Shown here piece after piece: positions 5,871 to 8,059 of a DNA stretch of 8,059 bases. Source of the DNA: a bacterium (GTDB lineage: Bacteria > SZUA-182); NCBI GenBank assembly GCA_003230635.1, contig QIFF01000083.1, positions 1 through 8,059 on the forward strand, written 5' to 3'. The notes below the pieces were generated by a model. The model did not search any database, was not told the DNA's origin, and worked only from the letters and a program-made list of their open reading frames with translations. The position numbers and the translations under genes are program-made. The first letter of the stretch is position 1, and each line of letters opens with the position of its first letter.

Positions 5871-6709
5871 TCCCTCTATCGGTATTTATCATTACCCTGA
5901 ATGAAGAGCAAAACATCCGCCCTTGCCTGGAGAGTGTGGCCTGGGCCGATGAAATCGTGGTGGTGGACAGTGGCAGCCGGGACAGAACCCTGGAAATTTG
6001 CCGGGAATTCCATTGTCGTATTTTTGAGCAAGCCTGGCTGGGCTATGGCGCCCAAAAGAACTTTGCTTTGGGGAAATGTTCCCATGAGTGGGTGCTGAGC
6101 CTGGATGCGGACGAGCGCTTGAGCACTGAGCTGCAAAGCGAGATTCAAGAAGTGCTGCAAACAACCCGTACACACGAGGGCTACTACATTACCCGGCAAA
6201 ATTTTTTTCTGGGGCGCTGGATTAAATATGGCGGCTGGTATCCAGATTATCTGGTGCGCCTGTTTAAGCGCGCCGCCGGGCGCTTTAATGAGCGTAAGGT
6301 GCATGAATGCGTCCAGTTGGAGGGGAGCAGCGGGCGACTGAAGAATCCCATCCAGCACTATACGTACAACAACCTGAGCGATTACTTCAAGCGTATGGAG
6401 CGCTACTCCACCCTGGCCGCCCAGCAGATGGCTGAGGAGGGGTACAAAGCCGGGGGAATAGACTTGCTAACCCATCCCCTGGCTACATTTTTTAAAATGT
6501 ACGTACTCAAGCAGGGCTTCCGCGACGGCTACTACGGCCTGCTGCTGGCCGGGCTTTATACAGCCTACACCTTTGCCAAATACGCAAAACTACGGGAATT
6601 GCAAAGTTCCCTCTCCCCCCCAGGGGAGAGGGCCAGGGTGAGGGGGCCTTATCGGGCAGAAAAACTACCCCCCTCACCTCAATCCTCTCCCCCAGGGGAG
6701 AGGAAGTAA
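5867..6709 (+). CDS. GT2 glycosyltransferase, WaaE/KdtX-like (LPS core), with repeat-derived C-terminus
   Basis: This 280-residue GT-A enzyme resembles the WaaE/KdtX group, beta-1,4-glucosyltransferases that act on lipopolysaccharide inner core. Visible motifs are FIITLNEEQNI (7-17), EIVVVDSGSRDRT (29-41, nucleotide-sugar binding), LSLDADER (78-84, the DxD-type metal site), RQNFFLGRWIKYGGWYPDYLVRLFKR (split at 110-123 and 124-135) and KVHECV (144-149), probably bearing the catalytic-loop acidic residue. A short C-terminal amphipathic stretch around 200-245 may touch the membrane. The start ATG overlaps the GT9 stop (ATGA), so translation is probably coupled. The last 34 residues (247-280, starting SSLSPPGERARVRG) are encoded by a palindromic repeat and match no enzyme domain; the native end probably lay near KLRELQ. 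The catalytic domain is complete, so activity is plausible. Confidence 0.9.
   Translation: MIPLSVFIITLNEEQNIRPCLESVAWADEIVVVDSGSRDRTLEICREFHCRIFEQAWLGYGAQKNFALGKCSHEWVLSLDADERLSTELQSEIQEVLQTTRTHEGYYITRQNFFLGRWIKYGGWYPDYLVRLFKRAAGRFNERKVHECVQLEGSSGRLKNPIQHYTYNNLSDYFKRMERYSTLAAQQMAEEGYKAGGIDLLTHPLATFFKMYVLKQGFRDGYYGLLLAGLYTAYTFAKYAKLRELQSSLSPPGERARVRGPYRAEKLPPSPQSSPPGERK
6609..6703. repeat. 95-bp compound palindromic repeat inside the 3' end of the GT2 gene
   Basis: The left half holds CCCTCTCCCC (6609-6618) and GGGGAGAGGG (6623-6632) as a perfect 10-bp hairpin with a 4-base loop. The right half holds CCTCTCCCC (6684-6692) and GGGGAGAGG (6695-6703). GGTGAGGGGG (6637-6646) pairs with CCCCCTCACC (6669-6678). 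The unit is therefore an inverted pair of a CCCTCTCCC...GGGAGAGGG...GGTGAGGG motif, a kind of dispersed repeat common between genes in many bacteria. Here it is translated and ends six bases before the GT2 stop codon. Confidence 0.8.
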
Positions 6710-6714
6710 TAAAA

Positions 6715-6736
6715 CAGGCAAGACGCCTGCCATTTT
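6715..6736 (+). terminator. Weak terminator-like hairpin between GT2 and deacetylase genes
   Basis: CAGGC (6715-6719) and GCCTG (6725-6729) form a 5-bp stem with a 5-base loop, followed after three bases by TTTT (6733-6736). The CAGGC-NN-GACGCCTG form also resembles a common intergenic repeat, so this may be a repeat rather than a true terminator. If it terminates at all it is probably leaky, because the next gene starts only 22 bases later on the same strand. Confidence 0.3.
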
Positions 6737-6744
6737 ATCTTCCA

Positions 6745-6750
6745 GAGAGG
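6745..6750 (+). promoter_or_regulatory. Shine-Dalgarno site of the deacetylase gene
   Basis: GAGAGG lies seven bases before the ATG at 6758-6760 and fixes the start of the polysaccharide deacetylase gene. Confidence 0.6.
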
Positions 6751-6757
6751 CAACTAA

Positions 6758-7894
6758 ATGCCCCAATATGCCCTGCCGGTGCTGATGTACCACCATATCA
6801 ATAACTATGTGGATGACCTGGTCACCATCAGTCCGCAGGGGTTTGAAGCCCAGATGGCTTATCTGGCCGGGAAGGGCTACCAGACTCCAGATATGGAATG
6901 TGCCCTTGCCCTGCTCAGGGGAAAAAAGCCCCTAACGGGGAAGGAAGTCTTACTCACTTTTGACGACGGGTTTCTGGACAACTGGGTTTATGCTTACCCG
7001 ATTTTAAAAAAATACGGCCTGCGGGCGATAATTTTCCTGACCACGGGCTTTGTGGAGGTTGAGGGCTTGCTCCGCCCCCATCTGGGGCAGGTCTGGCAAG
7101 GGGAAATCAGCGCTGAGCAACTGCCGGCGGTTAAAGGGCACAACGAGTTTGATTACCGGGCGGTAATGGTTGAGAAAAAATTTGGGCTTTATCTGCGCTG
7201 GTCGGAGCTGGCCCGGATGGAGGCCGAGGGGGTGATTGATGTCCAGGCCCACGCCCATTTCCATGGCGAGTATTTCAGCGGTAAGGAGATAACCGATTTT
7301 AATTCAAATCCGCAGGGCCGCCTGGCCCTGACCACCGGGGGGGACAGCCGCCTGGGGATTCCGATTTATGAAAGGAAAGCCGCCCTGCTGGGCAGGCGCT
7401 ATCAGGACGATCCCCGCCTGCGCGATCACCTGGCCCATTATGTGGAAAACCGGGGGGAAAGCGGCTTTTTTGAACGACCCAAGGAAGAATGGCGGCAGGA
7501 ACTGCAAGCCGCCGGCGATGGTTATATCCGTCAGCACGGTTTGCAGGACGGTTATGAGGGCGGGGAAGAGTACGAGCAGAGGGTTAAAGCGGATTTAACT
7601 CTCTGCAAGCAGTTAATTGAAAGCAAGTTAAATAAAAAATGCCCGGCCCTGGCCTGGCCCTGGGGGGCGTATAATGAGCAACTGCTGAAATGGGCGCAGG
7701 GGGTAGGTTATCAGGCCGCCTTCAGCACCGAACGGGGCGGCAACCCAGCCGGGTCTGATTTAATGCGACTCAAGCGCTGCGTGGTAAAAAAGGGGGGCCT
7801 GCGCTGGTTCTCCCGGCAGTTGTTCACCTACTCCCGGCCAGGGGTGAGCCGTCTTTATTTGAAGGTGCGGCGTCATTCCTTCCTCTCCCCTTAG
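6758..7894 (+). CDS. Polysaccharide deacetylase (NodB-type, CE4) family protein
   Basis: This 378-residue protein carries the metal-dependent NodB/CE4 fold that removes acetyl groups from amino sugars or glycans. Motif 1 is LLTFDDGFLDNW (65-76), with catalytic base Asp69 and metal ligand Asp70. Motif 2 appears as AHAHFHG (164-170), with His165 and His169 in the H-x3-H spacing of the zinc site. WPWGAYNE (300-307) corresponds to motif 3. Between motif 2 and motif 3 there is an insert of roughly 100 residues (about 175-275), rich in charged residues, that makes the protein longer than a minimal 200-residue domain; such inserts occur in envelope-glycan deacetylases. The N-terminus VLMYHHI (8-14) is typical. 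No signal peptide or anchor is seen, so it is predicted cytosolic, which favours action on a lipid-linked or nucleotide-linked sugar precursor; this is inference. It closes the plus-strand run and shares four bases with the convergent gene. Confidence 0.88.
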   Translation: MPQYALPVLMYHHINNYVDDLVTISPQGFEAQMAYLAGKGYQTPDMECALALLRGKKPLTGKEVLLTFDDGFLDNWVYAYPILKKYGLRAIIFLTTGFVEVEGLLRPHLGQVWQGEISAEQLPAVKGHNEFDYRAVMVEKKFGLYLRWSELARMEAEGVIDVQAHAHFHGEYFSGKEITDFNSNPQGRLALTTGGDSRLGIPIYERKAALLGRRYQDDPRLRDHLAHYVENRGESGFFERPKEEWRQELQAAGDGYIRQHGLQDGYEGGEEYEQRVKADLTLCKQLIESKLNKKCPALAWPWGAYNEQLLKWAQGVGYQAAFSTERGGNPAGSDLMRLKRCVVKKGGLRWFSRQLFTYSRPGVSRLYLKVRRHSFLSP

Positions 7895-8059
7895 GATGTT
7901 TTCCCAGGAGTGATTTTAACCTGTTTGATTGAATAGCCGTCGGCCTTGAGAACGGTAAGGGTCAAATCATCTATTTGCAATTGCTCTCCTACATCAGGAA
8001 TTCTCTCCAGGCGCTCCAGGATCAAGCCGTTTAAGGTTTCAAACTCACCCTCGGGCAAA
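7891..8059 (-). CDS. CorC/HlyC-type transporter-associated domain, C-terminal part (cut by window edge)
   Basis: Only the last 55 codons and the stop are in the window, read from the right edge. The sequence LPEGEFETLNGLILERLERI, then PDVGEQLQIDDLTLTVLKAD and GYSIKQVKIT, matches the CorC_HlyC (transporter-associated) domain that closes hemolysin-like HlyC/CorC/TlyC proteins; these usually have an N-terminal membrane domain and two CBS domains, and are linked to Mg/Co efflux or tolerance. The Leu-Asn-Gly-Leu and Ile-Pro-Asp-Val-Gly-Glu positions are the typical conserved ones. The protein is probably a membrane protein whose body lies outside the window. It is convergent with the deacetylase gene, and the two stop codons overlap (TTAG, 7891-7894). 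Confidence 0.85.
   Translation of the reverse strand, partial: LPEGEFETLNGLILERLERIPDVGEQLQIDDLTLTVLKADGYSIKQVKITPGKTS

Noticed and set aside
5876..6358. Long open frame of 160 codons on the minus strand
   Set aside because: It lies antisense to the conserved GT2 catalytic domain and shows no recognisable motif; G+C-rich coding sequence often leaves such open shadow frames.
1..8059. CRISPR array, tRNA or rRNA genes
   Set aside because: No regularly spaced direct repeats, cloverleaf or rRNA-like sequence was seen on either strand.

Overview
The window looks like ordinary chromosome from a Gram-negative-type (diderm), probably anaerobic bacterium of about 50-60% G+C. It carries glycosyltransferases of lipopolysaccharide-assembly families (GT9 heptosyltransferase III-like, GT2 WaaE-like, GT39 ArnT-like), an RnfC/PduS-type electron-transfer protein and the iron-sulfur epoxyqueuosine reductase QueH. 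A diderm Firmicute (Negativicutes type) or a deltaproteobacterial relative would fit; the sequence does not decide between them.

Layout. The left part is on the minus strand: the 5' end of an RnfC/PduS-like gene (cut by the window edge), queH, and a pilC/gspF-type inner-membrane platform gene with a good sigma-70/sigma-A-type promoter. The gaps between them hold palindromic repeats rather than genes: a 66-bp element with 9-bp terminal inverted repeats at 286-351, a hairpin at 371-395 and a cruciform-like repeat at 974-1025. A 170-bp divergent promoter region at about 2268-2436 separates this part from a plus-strand run of five genes: GT39 membrane glycosyltransferase, a proteasome/HslV-fold hydrolase, GT9, GT2 and polysaccharide deacetylase. 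The last gene meets a convergent CorC/HlyC-type gene, cut by the right edge, with a 4-bp overlap of the two stop codons.

How the genes relate. GT39, GT9, GT2 and the deacetylase make a coherent envelope-glycan set: two cytoplasmic sugar transferases with translationally coupled genes (ATGA overlap), one polyprenyl-phosphate-sugar-dependent membrane transferase and one N- or O-deacetylase. The GT39 gene is broken by a single in-frame TAA at codon 103, with an intact reading frame on both sides.

Most notable is the second gene of the run, 3963-4742. It is A+T-rich, does not belong to glycan assembly, and reads as a complete proteasome-beta/HslV-like N-terminal nucleophile hydrolase: Thr directly after the initiator, an SDIR motif, a Lys near position 33, the IAGFAGS segment shared with HslV, and a GSGS turn. 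No ATPase partner is present. The A+T-rich block ends abruptly near 4860, inside the start of the GT9 gene, which suggests that this gene arrived by recombination and replaced the 5' end of its neighbour. A second mobile-repeat effect is seen in the GT2 gene, whose last 34 codons are made of a palindromic intergenic-type repeat.
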